Shown piece after piece: positions 33,181 to 43,607 of a stretch of 64,000 nucleotides of DNA. The stretch spans positions 41,251,126 through 41,315,125 of the forward strand of contig CM058237.1 in the NCBI GenBank assembly GCA_030180135.1, read 5' to 3'. Both the position numbers and the translations under genes were made by a program. Source of the DNA: Orychophragmus violaceus (Eukaryota > Streptophyta > Magnoliopsida > Brassicales > Brassicaceae). The notes below the pieces were generated by a model that saw only the letters and a list, made by a program, of their open reading frames with translations, searched no databases and was not told where the DNA came from. Numbering within the stretch: position 1 is the stretch's first letter; each line of letters opens with the position of its first letter.

Positions 33181-33289
33181 CAGGTTTCGTTTTTATCATT
33201 TAGTACATCCAACGAAACATGTGTGTAACAATTATGTCCAGGATTATTTATATGTAACAATATGTTTTTATTATAGGACATAAAGAAAG

Positions 33290-33950
33290 TTTTACACATG
33301 TACATGTGCTTAAGAACTTTGTGGAGCATTTGAAAAGGAATAATGTGCATGTTTGTGCTGTGTATTTGCTTCATTCACAGGTTGGTCTTCCCTTGCCTTT
33401 TGATTATGGATACATCTTAGCTTTTGAATAGAAAAAACCATTCAGTGTTTTTGACATACAAGAGAATATATCTTAGATCAATTTGTATCATATGTAACCA
33501 AGTTTATCAGCGGATGTATGGTTTCTCTCAGCAATGATCCAGCTTAAACTGCCTCATGTTAACATCCTCTCAAAGATTAAAGGATAAAAGTAACATTTAG
33601 GAGTGAGTCTTGCTTTCTCTGCTCTTTTTACTTCCCATAGTTTACCATGTGTTTTGTTCTGTTTCTGAAATTTCTAATTTCATTTCCTTGTGTGGTTCGC
33701 CATATATAATAACTTGGATCCAGAGCCTCGCAAAGTGTTGGCTGAGTTAAACCAAAGGATGCCTCCTCAGTTTGCAAAGCTGAACAAAGCCTTAATTGAG
33801 TTGGTAATGATTTATGTAATGGTGAATTTGAGTTGTAACGGTAAATATGTTGGACTTATGAAATCCTGATTTTGAATGTTGTTGAAGGTGGAAGAGTATA
33901 GCATGGTGAGTTTCACGTTACTTGAGTTAATGAAAGAGAGGAGGTAAACT
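33290..33950 (+). pseudogene. Captured GPN-loop GTPase 3 fragment
   Basis: Four exon-like pieces with intervening intron-like DNA encode LKNFVEHLKRNNVHVCAVYL (33310-33380), FVSYVTKFISGCMVSLSAMI (33480-33550), then LPHVNILSKIK, DPEPRKVLAELNQRMPPQFA (33719-33780) and VEEYSMVSFTLLELMKE (33888-33940). This order matches GPN3-type GTPases (Arabidopsis AT4G12790), involved in RNA polymerase assembly or import. The nucleotide-binding N-terminus is absent. Confidence 0.82.
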
Positions 33951-33995
33951 CTAAATCAAAGGAGTAAACATGTGTAGATATCATATTATTGTATA

Positions 33996-34222
33996 GGTTT
34001 GTTCTGTCCATGTTATATCTTTGGCAAAAACGCAGAGTTGTTGGGGTTTGGAACATTTGCAGGACCCTGCTTAACCCATTGCATTTCATGGGCGTTAGTC
34101 AACACCATTTTCTGCTTTGCGACCAATGGTGTGTTACTCGGTCTACCTGGATGTTTTGTGTCATGTTATGCTTGCGGATACCGTAGATCTTGAAGAGCCA
34201 AGTACAATTTACAGGTAGAAAG
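33996..34222 (+). pseudogene. Captured PLAC8-family fragment
   Basis: The frame reads GLFCPCYIFGKNAELLGFGT, then CLTHCISWALVNTIFCF, then GLPGCFVSCYACGYRRS followed by a TGA and RAKYNLQ. Cys-rich CPCYxFG and FVSCYACGYR segments define PLAC8/cell-number-regulator proteins (similar to Arabidopsis AT2G40935). The stop near the end and the missing N-terminus indicate a dead fragment. Confidence 0.82.
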
Positions 34223-34403
34223 TAGCTCTCAGATGGTAAACTATGGTACTAAATTTAAATTTTCCGCAGTGTTGCGCTTCCTAAATTGGTAGTCTATTCG
34301 AGTTTTTGTTCAAGTTTCTTTAATGCCAAAGTGGTTTCTTTATCATGATGGACAACACCAATTTCATTTTCAGGTTTCTGCTTCTTTCAACAGATGAATG
34401 CAA

Positions 34404-34559
34404 AACTTAGCATTGGGTCTTAAGTTCAATGCCAAAGCTGTTCTAGATTGTGTCGAGAAAGAGTTTGATATACTGACACATGGGAGGGGACGTGATATCG
34501 ACTTTAAGATTGTCAAAGCAGCCTTCCAATTGTTTGAAGGCAAATGGTCCATCGAACAA
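34404..34559 (+). pseudogene. Captured START/polyketide-cyclase-like gene, second fragment
   Basis: An open exon-like piece reads NLALGLKFNAKAVLDCVEKE, then GRDIDFKIVKAAFQLFEGKW and SIEQ, ending at a GTAATA donor-like sequence. It continues the family seen at 31879-32060. Confidence 0.75.
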
Positions 34560-34840
34560 GTAATAATCTCATATTGAACACATTCATAAAACTTTTCTCA
34601 GTGCTGTTTTTTTAATTCGTAATTCTGTTTTTTTAATTACACATCTTGACAAAAAGAATTACATGGAGGCTTTTGATTTACAATTTAAAGATTTCCCAAT
34701 AATGCTTGCCTACACTGTGAATTTTTTAATCTATCAGCACTTAACCCCACAACATTAATCTTTAGCATTAGCTAGGCCAAAACACAAACCATGCGATAAT
34801 ATATGAGGTCTAAATAAATTCATAACTGACGTGCATACAA

Positions 34841-34860
34841 CCCCCGCGCGTGCGTGGGGG
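34841..34860 (+). other. Helitron 3' hairpin
   Basis: CCCCCGCGCGTGCGTGGGGG can form a GC-rich stem with a very short loop, 12 bp before the terminal CTAG, as in canonical Helitrons. Confidence 0.9.
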
Positions 34861-34876
34861 AGGTGAAACCAACTAG

Positions 34877-35342
34877 TTCGACCCAATGGAGAAGATGTCA
34901 AGTCTAGCCAATTTTATGCCCATTACAAGTTCAAGAAGAGCCCAAAACAAGTTGATAATTTTCAGCCCAAGAAAAGTGACGAAAGTGGAGTATGAAGAGT
35001 CATTTTTCAGATTCAAATAAGTATTTAATTTTGGTCTTGTGTTATTTCCTAGGTGTATTAATTGCTGCTCATGCAGCCTTGTTGCATTTTCTATTTAAAA
35101 CTTTTTGTAGCCATTTCTGAACTTTTATCAAACTTCTTTTATTCTAAAACTTTCGAAAGTGTTTGATCTGAATGGTGTGTAATATCCATTCGTCTTGGAT
35201 TCTTCTTTTGGTGTTTATCTCCTAGAAGATCTGAGTTCGAAAGTCTTGAAGTGATTTTGTAGCTTCAGGGTTTCTTTCATTCCACGGTTTTTAATCTCTT
35301 CAATGTGTTCATCCAATGATCGTCTTCATTAAGATCGCATCA
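34877..35342 (+). repeat. 5' LTR of the gypsy element, second part
   Basis: It resumes at TTCGACCCAATGG after the Helitron and ends at GCATCA before the primer-binding site. It aligns with 52610-53129; the 3' LTR has a roughly 50-bp extra stretch near 53050-53105. Confidence 0.88.
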
Positions 35343-35344
35343 TG

Positions 35345-35358
35345 TGGTATCAGAGCCA
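35345..35358 (+). other. Primer-binding site (initiator tRNA-Met type)
   Basis: TGGTATCAGAGCCA lies two bases after the 5' LTR end. Confidence 0.85.
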
Positions 35359-35853
35359 CTTTGTGAAAGGTTGTGTCTTTTCATCTCTCTACTGATCTTA
35401 ATCGATTGTTGTGTCTGATTTGTTAGTTCTATGGTTTGTTCTTGTTAAATCGTGAATCTATAACTTGTTAGGACTGAGAATTGAGTGCAGATCACATCAA
35501 GGAATTGTTATGAAATAAAAAATTGAATCCTAGACTTCTAATCTGATCGATTAGGGTTATAGTTCTTTTGTTCTCTGCAATTTACACCCTGTTTCAGATT
35601 GTTGTTGTTCTGTTTAATGTTTGCTGAGAGTTTGAATTCGAAATCAAAAACCCAGAAGCTGTCATCTGTTGTTAAACTCGTTTTGGGCAAGAAAACTACT
35701 CAATCTGCATCAATTTTCGTTGTTGAATTACTCATATTTGTGCCTATTAGAATTCCCTGCAACAAAATCCATGAGTGAAAAATCAGTCAACAAGTATAAT
35801 CACATGGCAAAAAAACTAGCAACAAAAACAATCAACTGATTGTGGAAGCGATT

Positions 35854-36150
35854 ATGGCTAATATGGAGCACCTATTGAACCAGGAATTGGATTCCCTACG
35901 CCAAGAACTGCAACAGAGGAGGAGACAAACGAAATCACCAAGGATAGAGAGAGAGAGCAACAGAAGCAAACAAGTGCTAGAACAGTTCATAAAGTGTTGA
36001 TTCAGTCAGAACTAGGTTAACCCCCATTTGAACCACAAGGACAACACACTCAAGCTAAGTATTCTAACACTTTGAATTTACTAAAAGTAATCTGTTATGA
36101 GTGTCTAAACCATGGTCACCATGCTAAGGAATGTCCATCTAAAAGAGTAA
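35854..36150 (+). pseudogene. Gypsy gag 5' part with CCHC zinc knuckle
   Basis: A frame begins MANMEHLLNQELDSLRQELQ and is soon broken. The zinc knuckle CYECLNHGHHAKEC (C-X2-C-X4-H-X4-C) lies at 36092-36134. The Copia at 36156 interrupts this frame 16 bp later. The same frame is open again directly after the second target duplication (50046). The gag core seems internally deleted. Confidence 0.65.
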
Positions 36151-36155
36151 CAAAT

Positions 36156-36791
36156 TGTTGGATCGTTTAGTGTCTCCTGATTCAATTCTCAGATTGATTC
36201 ATCCTACTAAACATGCAGATCTAGGTTCTCTTGAATAGAAACATAATGGATCTCACCTGTTACCTTTTTGTGCAGCGGAAAGAGGAGGCACGGGTCAGAG
36301 ATCAGCAGAACCACCAAGGGATGGATCCTCCAAAGGCTCACACACGCACACCGGGAAATTGGCTGCTAGACCAGCTGAGAGAGGAGGCGCAGAGAGAGAG
36401 GAGGGAGGCGCAGAGTGCTAAAGAATTAGAGAGCTTTAGGTCAAGTTTTATTCATTAAAACTCCCTTTAGTTCTCATGGGCTTTTGGGCCCAATTCTCAG
36501 TTCTGATTAAATCCCATGGATTTAATCAGGCCCTTTATTCTCTCTAAGTACAGTAAATGCCTAGCACTTTTACCGTACTTCTGCTAAACCGTTCCTTCGT
36601 ATTTTCCCGTTAGCTTAGGCGTGTGACCCATATGGGATCATATAATAAAGGCAATAAGTCCAAGACTTATAGATCATGAGCGGACTCTAGCAAGCCATCA
36701 TGACCCCCAATATTATATGACTTATGTCTGATCATTGACATACTCTTACTTTCTAGAGACAGTAAAGAGATTACTGGACATAATTCCAACA
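36156..36791 (-). repeat. 3' LTR of the outer Copia
   Basis: 636 bp; the same length as its partner, with about four substitutions seen between them. Confidence 0.95.
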
Positions 36792-37641
36792 ATCTCCCAC
36801 TTGAACTGGAATCTCTGTATTCATAATCCTTTTGTCTCAATATCTCGATTAGTCATAAGGCAAGATTAGTGTCATCCTTATAAAGCCTAATCTTGTTCAT
36901 CGGACTCTGATTTGATACTGACAATCCAAACGACTCGGGAAAGTCCGTTTGAGCATGGCCATGCATTTTCCAGTATTCAAATCACCGATTGGCCTAGAGA
37001 TATTCACTCCATTTATATTGAAGGGACAAATCCCGTCTTGTTCCATCACTGTAAACTACTCATTTCATAATACACCCAAACAAGGTCCTTATAACTATCG
37101 CTTAACGACAGCATTAGACAATGATCAAAGCGCATTAGTTCATGTGCAGTCACATGCATGCGAACTCAGGTCTAAGGACTATACTCTATAGTCGTAGTAA
37201 GAATCTCTTATGACACAGATATAAATATCCTGAAGAGTTCTTATAATCGGGTCTTGTCCGGTCGTATGTACCCTACATACACCTATGTACTGACTTTGAA
37301 GCCGTGCATCTATGACACACTGAGACTTTGTCATAAGTCACATACCAATCCAGTCTCACACGGTTGTTGGTGTTCCAATTTCAACAACCTTCGACTAGGG
37401 ACATGATGATATAAGCCATCTATCAAATATAGGGTCTCATGATCAAGCTAAATGACTTTGATAACTCAAGATCAAGTCACTTACTTCGATGACCTATAAA
37501 ATGGTTCATATCATTTTGGAACGATTATTTCATCACAGTTAAAATAATCTTGAAATAATAATTTCATTAAACATAAGAAAATGTTATACAAGAACATATC
37601 AATAACTAAATAAAGCACTCAAACTCCCACTCAAATTTAGA
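36792..37641. other. 3' non-coding region of the outer Copia
   Basis: About 850 bp lie between the pol stop and the 3' LTR, without a credible frame. The polypurine tract (minus strand AAGTGGGAGAT) abuts the LTR. The region is conserved with 43535-44400 of the inner Copia. Confidence 0.6.
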
Positions 37642-40600
37642 TTACATTTCAATGTCTCTAATGCCTACAGCTTCAGTCAGGAACTCGAGCTTAGGCCTTG
37701 GGAGTGGCTTTGTCAACGGATCAGCGACGTTATCATCTGTCTGAACTCGGCTGATCTTGACTTCCTTTCTATTAATGATGTCACGTATCAAGTGAAATCT
37801 TCTTAGAACATGCTTGGATTTCTGATGTGATCTTGGTTCCTTTGCCTGAGCAATAGCACCATTGTTATCACAAAACAGTGCCAGAGGCTCAGCCGCATTT
37901 GGTATCACACCTAGTTCAATAATGAACTTTCGTATCCAAACAGCTTCCTTCGCTGCTTCCGAAGCGGCGATATATTCAGCTTCTGTAGTGGAATCAGCAA
38001 CGGTGTCTTGCTTGGAACTTCTCCAACTGATTGCACCGCCATTCAGACAAAAGATATAACCGGACTGTGACCGGAAATCATCTTGGTCTGTCTGGAAACT
38101 TGCGTCCGTGAATCCACTGACTTTAAGCACATCACTTCCACCGTATACCAAGAACTTGTCCTTAGTATGTCTTAGATACTTCAGGATGTTCTTGACGGCA
38201 ATCCAATGGTTTTCACCTGGATTTGACTGGTATCTACTCGTCATGCTCAATGCATAAGCAACATCAGGACGAGTACAGATCATGGCATACATGATAGATC
38301 CTATTGCAGATGCATAAGGAATATTCTTCATGCGCTCAAGCTAAACAGCCGTCGTAGGGCTCTGCTTCTTGCTTAGCGTTGTGCCATGTACCATTGGCGT
38401 GAAGCCCATCTTGGAATCTTTCATGCTGAATCTTTGTAGGACTTTGTCAATGTATGAATCTTGACACAAACCTATCAGCCTTCTAGATCTATCCCGGTAG
38501 ATCCTGATTCCAAGAACGTATGCGGCTTCACCCATGTCTTTCATGGAAAAACAACTTCCAAGCCAGTCCTTTACCGACTTTAGCATTGGAACGTCGTTTC
38601 CGAGAAGCAGTATGTCATCGACATACAGAATAAGAAATACTATCTTGCTCCCACTAGTTTTCTTATACACGCATTGTTCTTCTTCATTTCTGATGAAGTC
38701 AAATTGCTTGATGGCTTCATCAAAACGAAGATTCCAGCTCCTCGATGCTTGCTTCAATCCATAAATGGATTTATGAAGCTTGCATACTTTCCCAGCATTC
38801 TTTGGATCTATGTAACCGTCAGGTTGCGTCATATACACATCCTCTTCCAGAATACCATTCAGGAAGGCGGTTTTCACGTCCATCTGCCAAATTTCATAAT
38901 CATGAAAAGCTGCAGTTGCTAGTAGAATCCGAATAGATTTCATCATAGCCACTGGTGAATAGGTTTCATCGTAATCCACACCGTGAACTTGTCTGAAACC
39001 TTTTTCCACCAACCTGGCTTTATAAATCTGGACATTTCCATCCACGTCAATCTTCTTCTTGAAGATCCATTTGCACTCGATGGCTTTTACACCAGCGGGT
39101 AAGTCAACCAACGAAAACACTTGGTTGACCGACATGGAGTCCATTTCGGAATCTGTGGCCTTACGCCACTTAGAGGTATCTGGGCCCATCATAGCTTGAT
39201 TGAAATTCGATGGTTCATCACCATCAATGATCAGAAGATCATGACAGTTAGTCACGAGGAATCCTTGATATCTCTCGGGTTCGTGACGGATCCTCCCGGA
39301 TCTTCGAACTTCAGGTACTACAGGTTCAGGCTCTACAATTTCTTGTAGGTCATCCTGCTGCTCTTCCTCATTAGGTTGAGCAGTATCCTGTTCATCTTGA
39401 ATTTCTTCAAGCAGTACCTTACTCCCACTGTCTTTCTTAGAGAGAAACTCCCTCTCAAGAAAGTTACAATCCCGGGCAACAAAAATCTTGTTCTCGGAAC
39501 GTAGATAGAAGTAATAAGCCTTGGTTTCTTTCGGATAACCAATGAAGTAGCATTTATCAGACTTTGGTGTAAGCTTGTCTGAGATTAATCTCTTGACATA
39601 GGCTTCACAACCCCAAATTCTAAGATAAGACAGCACTGGAGCCACTCCAGTCCATAATTCATATGGTGTCTTTGCCACTGCTTTCGATGGCGCTCTGTTT
39701 AGAGTGAACACTGCTGTTAGCAGAGCATATCCCCAAAGGGATATTGGAAGGTCTGTGTGACTCATCATAGATCGAACCATATCCAATAAGGTCCGATTTC
39801 TCCTCTCAGACACACCATTCCATTGAGGTGTTCCAGGAGGAGTGAGTTGGGACACGATCCCACACTCTCTTAGATGATCACTGAATTCTTGGCTTAAGTA
39901 TTCTCCTCCTCGGTCGGACCGAAGAGCCTTAATGCTTTTGCCAAGTTGGTTCTGTACTTCATTTTGGAATTCTCTGAACTTCTCAAAAGATTCAGACTTA
40001 TGTTTCATTAAATAAACATATCCATACCTACTGAAATCATCAGTGAAGGTAATGAAGTACTGATAGTTTCCTCTTGCATTTGTGGACATTGGGCCACACA
40101 CATCAGTGTGTATCAGGCCCAATAAGTCACTGGCCCTCTCGTTAGGTTTATTAAAGGGGGCCCGTGTCATTTTGCCCATCATGCAGGATTCGCATTTCTC
40201 ACATGACTCAAAGTCAAATGAGCCAAGAAGTCCATTCGAATGGAGCCTCTTGATGCGTTTCTCGCTGATGTGCCCTAAACGACAATGCCATAGAAACGTT
40301 CGGTTCTCCTCATTAGGTTTGAACCGTTTGGTATCAATGTTATAAATTGGCGCGGATTGATCAAGTATGTAAAGCCCATTCGTAAGAGGGGCACAACCAT
40401 AGAACAAATTGTTGCGATTGAAGGAACATAATTTATTCTTAACTGAAAAATCATAACCTTCCAAATCCAACAAAGAAATTGAAATAATATTTCTGCTTAT
40501 CGCAGGTACAAAATAACAATTATTGAGTTCTAAAATCAATCCCGAAGGTAAAGACAACAAGTATGTGCCTACAGCTAGTGCAGGAACTTTCGCTCCATTC

Positions 40601-41619
40601 CCAACTCGTAGCTCCACTTGTCCTTGCTTCAGCCTTCTACTGTTGCTGAGTGCCTGCATATTAGTACAAATATGAGCCCCACAACCAGTATCCATAACCC
40701 ATGAGGTATTATCAGAAGTAGTTGTATTAACTTCTATAACAAAAATACCTGATGAAGAAGTCTCGAGAGTCTTCTTCTTCAATTCCTTTAGACCTTCTTG
40801 GAATTTCTTACATTCTCTCCTCCAATGCCCTGGTTCTTTACAAAACCTGCAGATGTCAGTAGGCCCAGCCTTAGACTTAGGCTTGGGCTTTGGCGTGTCC
40901 TTGTCCGAGACTTGGACAGCCTTAGCCTTTCCCTTATCCTTAGCAGAGGATTTCTTAAAGCCCTTGCCCTTTTGCACCATAAGCACATTGGGGTCCTTGG
41001 CGGTTTTCCTCAAGTTGGGCTCTGCAGTCTTGAGCATTCCGTGAAGCTCAGGCAATGTCTTACTCAAGCCATGCATATTAAAGTTCAGAATGAACTGATC
41101 ATAGCTTGCAGGTAAAGACTGCAGAACGATGTCGCGGGCAAGTTCCTGGCTGATAGGGCAGTCGAGTTTCTGAAGATGATCGAGATAACCCATCATCTTC
41201 AAGACATGAGGACTCACTGCCGCATTTGCAGCCAACTTACAGTCTAAGAGGTTCTTAACTGTCTGAAACCTCTCAGTCCTTGCTTGCTCCTGAAAAAGCG
41301 ATTTCAGGCTTGCCATTATCTCGATGGGTGACAACACACTCTCGAACTGCATTTGCAGCTCAGCAGTCATTGTCGCCAACATCAGGCAATAGACATCATT
41401 TTCATCTGACGAATGCTTTTCCCAAGCATTATGCAGAGTCCTGGCGGCATTGTTAGGAGGCCTCTCGGGGAGGGGATCACGAAGGACATAATCCTTCTTC
41501 TCCTGCTTGAGGACCAGCCTCAAGTTCCTTGACCACGTCAGGAAGTTCGTTCCAGTCAGCTTCTCCTTCTCGAGAACAGACCGGATTGAGAATGTGTTTT
41601 GAGTGCTTGTAGTAGTCAT
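37642..41619 (-). CDS. Copia gag-pol polyprotein with a single nonsense codon
   Basis: The frame begins at ATG 41619 (MTTTSTQNTFSIRSVLE), chosen because the inner Copia gag starts at the same motif; the open frame extends upstream to 41700. From N to C: gag; zinc knuckle CRFCKEPGHWRREC near 40850-40810; protease WVMDTGCGAH near 40705; integrase HHCC region (HCRLGHISEKR...CESCMMGK); integrase core with HTDVCGPM, FTDDFSRYGY and LRSDRGGEY; reverse transcriptase with MDVKTAFLNG and YVDDILL near 38610; RNase H with FTDASFQTDQ and STTEAEYIA. TAG at 38341-38343 interrupts the reading between RT and RNase H, where the inner Copia encodes Glu. All catalytic motifs otherwise look intact, so about 1325 codons with one break. 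A readthrough product is conceivable but unproven. Confidence 0.93.
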
Positions 41620-42868
41620 AGCTGAAATATAAGATAAAAGGTTATTAGTTAATATGTTCAATATGATTAATCTTGTATTATACTTAATATGATTAATCAC
41701 GCATTATATTCAATAACTTAAGTTACCCTCAATAGAATATAATGATTCCAAGATCCACATATAACTAAGATCAAAGTGGGCCACTGGCCATCACCCAACC
41801 TTAGCTTATATCGGTAAGCCCTATGTCGGCTAATTATATCCGTGATATAACTCTTGGTTGTGAATCTGGGCCCGAGGCCCAATCCACTCTGATGTCTCAA
41901 GGCCCGGGACTCCTGATGGCCTAGTCAAGAAAACCAGACTATACAGTCATGTAATCATTAATGTCTGGGACTCCCAATGACATTTATGAATCACAAACCG
42001 TCTTGTCCACGCAAAAGTAGACACCCTCACACTATAAGGCCATGAATACAATTGAATAGGCTTCGACAGCTGACATAGACTGGACAAGACATCCAACGCT
42101 TGATATTATTTGAGGTTTGTAGGTTTATTAAAAAATTCATCCCAAAATAGAAGATTACTATTTTGGGAAACTTTCCTTTTTGGGAAACCTACTAATTTTG
42201 GAAACTTTCTAAAAATAGAAACTTTTAATTATAGAAATTTCCTAAAATCCAAAACATGCAAATCAAGAAACTTCTATTTTAAGAAACTTTCTAATTTCAA
42301 AATTTTGGAAACTTATTAATTTAAAAAATCGATTTTTATAATTTTATAAAAATAAATTTTAAATTAATCTGAAGAAAAGACTCAAATAATTGGCCCAATT
42401 GTTTTAACTTCTTGGCCCGAGGCCCAAGAATTGGTCCATGTCCAAGACATAACCCAATTGTCCAATTAAATGACATAACCGGTCTGGTTCATTAAAATTG
42501 GTCTAACCAAAATTAATTACTACGACGACCACAATTGTCAACCGGTTATTTACTAAACCGGATTTTCTCAATTTATTTGGTCCAACCAAATCAAATTAGA
42601 AAATCACTGGTTTAGGCACAAAATCCAATTTTTCGACTTTGGATTTCTTATCCCGGTTTAACCAGAACTTAATAAATATTATTAAATCTGTTTATTAAAC
42701 CGCGACGTTTAATTTTAATAAAAATTTTAAACCGAGCCTTAAACCGAACCGAACCATTTGATCATGTGAATCGATCACGACCTAGCCGTGAGCTTCACGC
42801 GATCACGACAGCCGCAAGCCATCATGCTTCCGCGGCGGGTCGATGCTCGGGACGGGATGGGACGATCG
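41620..42868 (-). other. 5' leader of the outer Copia, gag-proximal part
   Basis: Non-coding leader between gag and the nested insertion. It includes A/T-rich repeats of GAAACTTTCTA-type words at 42120-42320, and a GC-rich GATC-containing end at 42770-42868 that continues at 48957. Confidence 0.6.
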
Positions 42869-43534
42869 TGAAGGATTATGGCGTTTTTCCAAGGTTCAAT
42901 TCCAAATTGCAACCTAACACAAATCCTTAAGCAGATCTAGGTTCTTGCAAAACGAATCATAAATCAAACCTGTGACATTACCTTTTGCAGCGGATTATTG
43001 ATGGTAATGACAAGATCAGTTCAGAACAGATGAATCACCTATTCCTCCTTCGATATCCACACTCTTACAAGCAAGGGACGGCTGCTAGACCAAAGAGATG
43101 GATCAGAGAGAGTTAGAGAGAGAGATGGAGGCTCACGGCTGCTGGAACAAATCGCAGAAGAGGAGTTCCCAAACCCTAGGCGATTTTTATCACTCTCATT
43201 AATGGGTCCAAGTCATTAGACTAATGGCTCATTAATCTTTTGGGCCCAAGACACAAATCAGACAAAAAGCCTGTATTTTGTCTGGCCCAATTCTCTGATC
43301 TAATACAGTAAATGCCATTGCATCTTACCGTATTAATTCCATTTAACTTTCCCGTTAGCTATGGTGTGTGACCCTTAGGGATCATACAATACTGGTAATA
43401 AGTCCTAAACTTATAGATCATGAGCGGACTCTAGCAAGCCATCATGATCACCCAGTATTTATGACTTATGTCTGATCTCGACACTTATCATACTTTCTAG
43501 AGATAGTACGGTAGATTTCAGGACATTCCCAACA
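42869..43534 (-). repeat. 3' LTR of the inner Copia
   Basis: It starts TGAAGGATTATGG and ends CATTCCCAACA. Its last bases plus the following polypurine region are repeated in tandem (43520-43607). Confidence 0.9.
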
Positions 43535-43607
43535 ATCTCCCACTTGTACTGGAATCCTACACAGGACATTCCCAACAATCTTCCGATTGTACCGGAATCC
43601 TACATTC
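43520..43607. repeat. Tandem duplication of the LTR-end/polypurine junction
   Basis: CAGGACATTCCCAACAATCT and the next 24 bases occur twice in direct succession, about 44 bp apart, with a few differences (CCCACTTGTACTGG versus TCCGATTGTACCGG). Confidence 0.85.

Larger units (their letters stand above)
31574..34876 (+). mobile_element. Non-autonomous Helitron (3303 bp) with captured gene fragments
   Basis: The 5' end is TCTTATATATAATGAG and the 3' end is CTAG. A GC hairpin at 34841-34860 lies 12 bp before CTAG. The insertion is precisely between A (31573) and T (34877). The intact sister LTR at 52605-52620 reads CCAGAATTTGACCC with no insertion, which proves both borders. There is no Rep/helicase frame. 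Pieces of five unrelated host genes fill the interior, all on the plus strand. Confidence 0.93.

Noticed and set aside
35345..35358. TGGTATCAGAGCC as part of a tRNA-Met gene
   Set aside because: It is the complement-type primer-binding site next to an LTR; the same site occurs beside the Copia LTRs.
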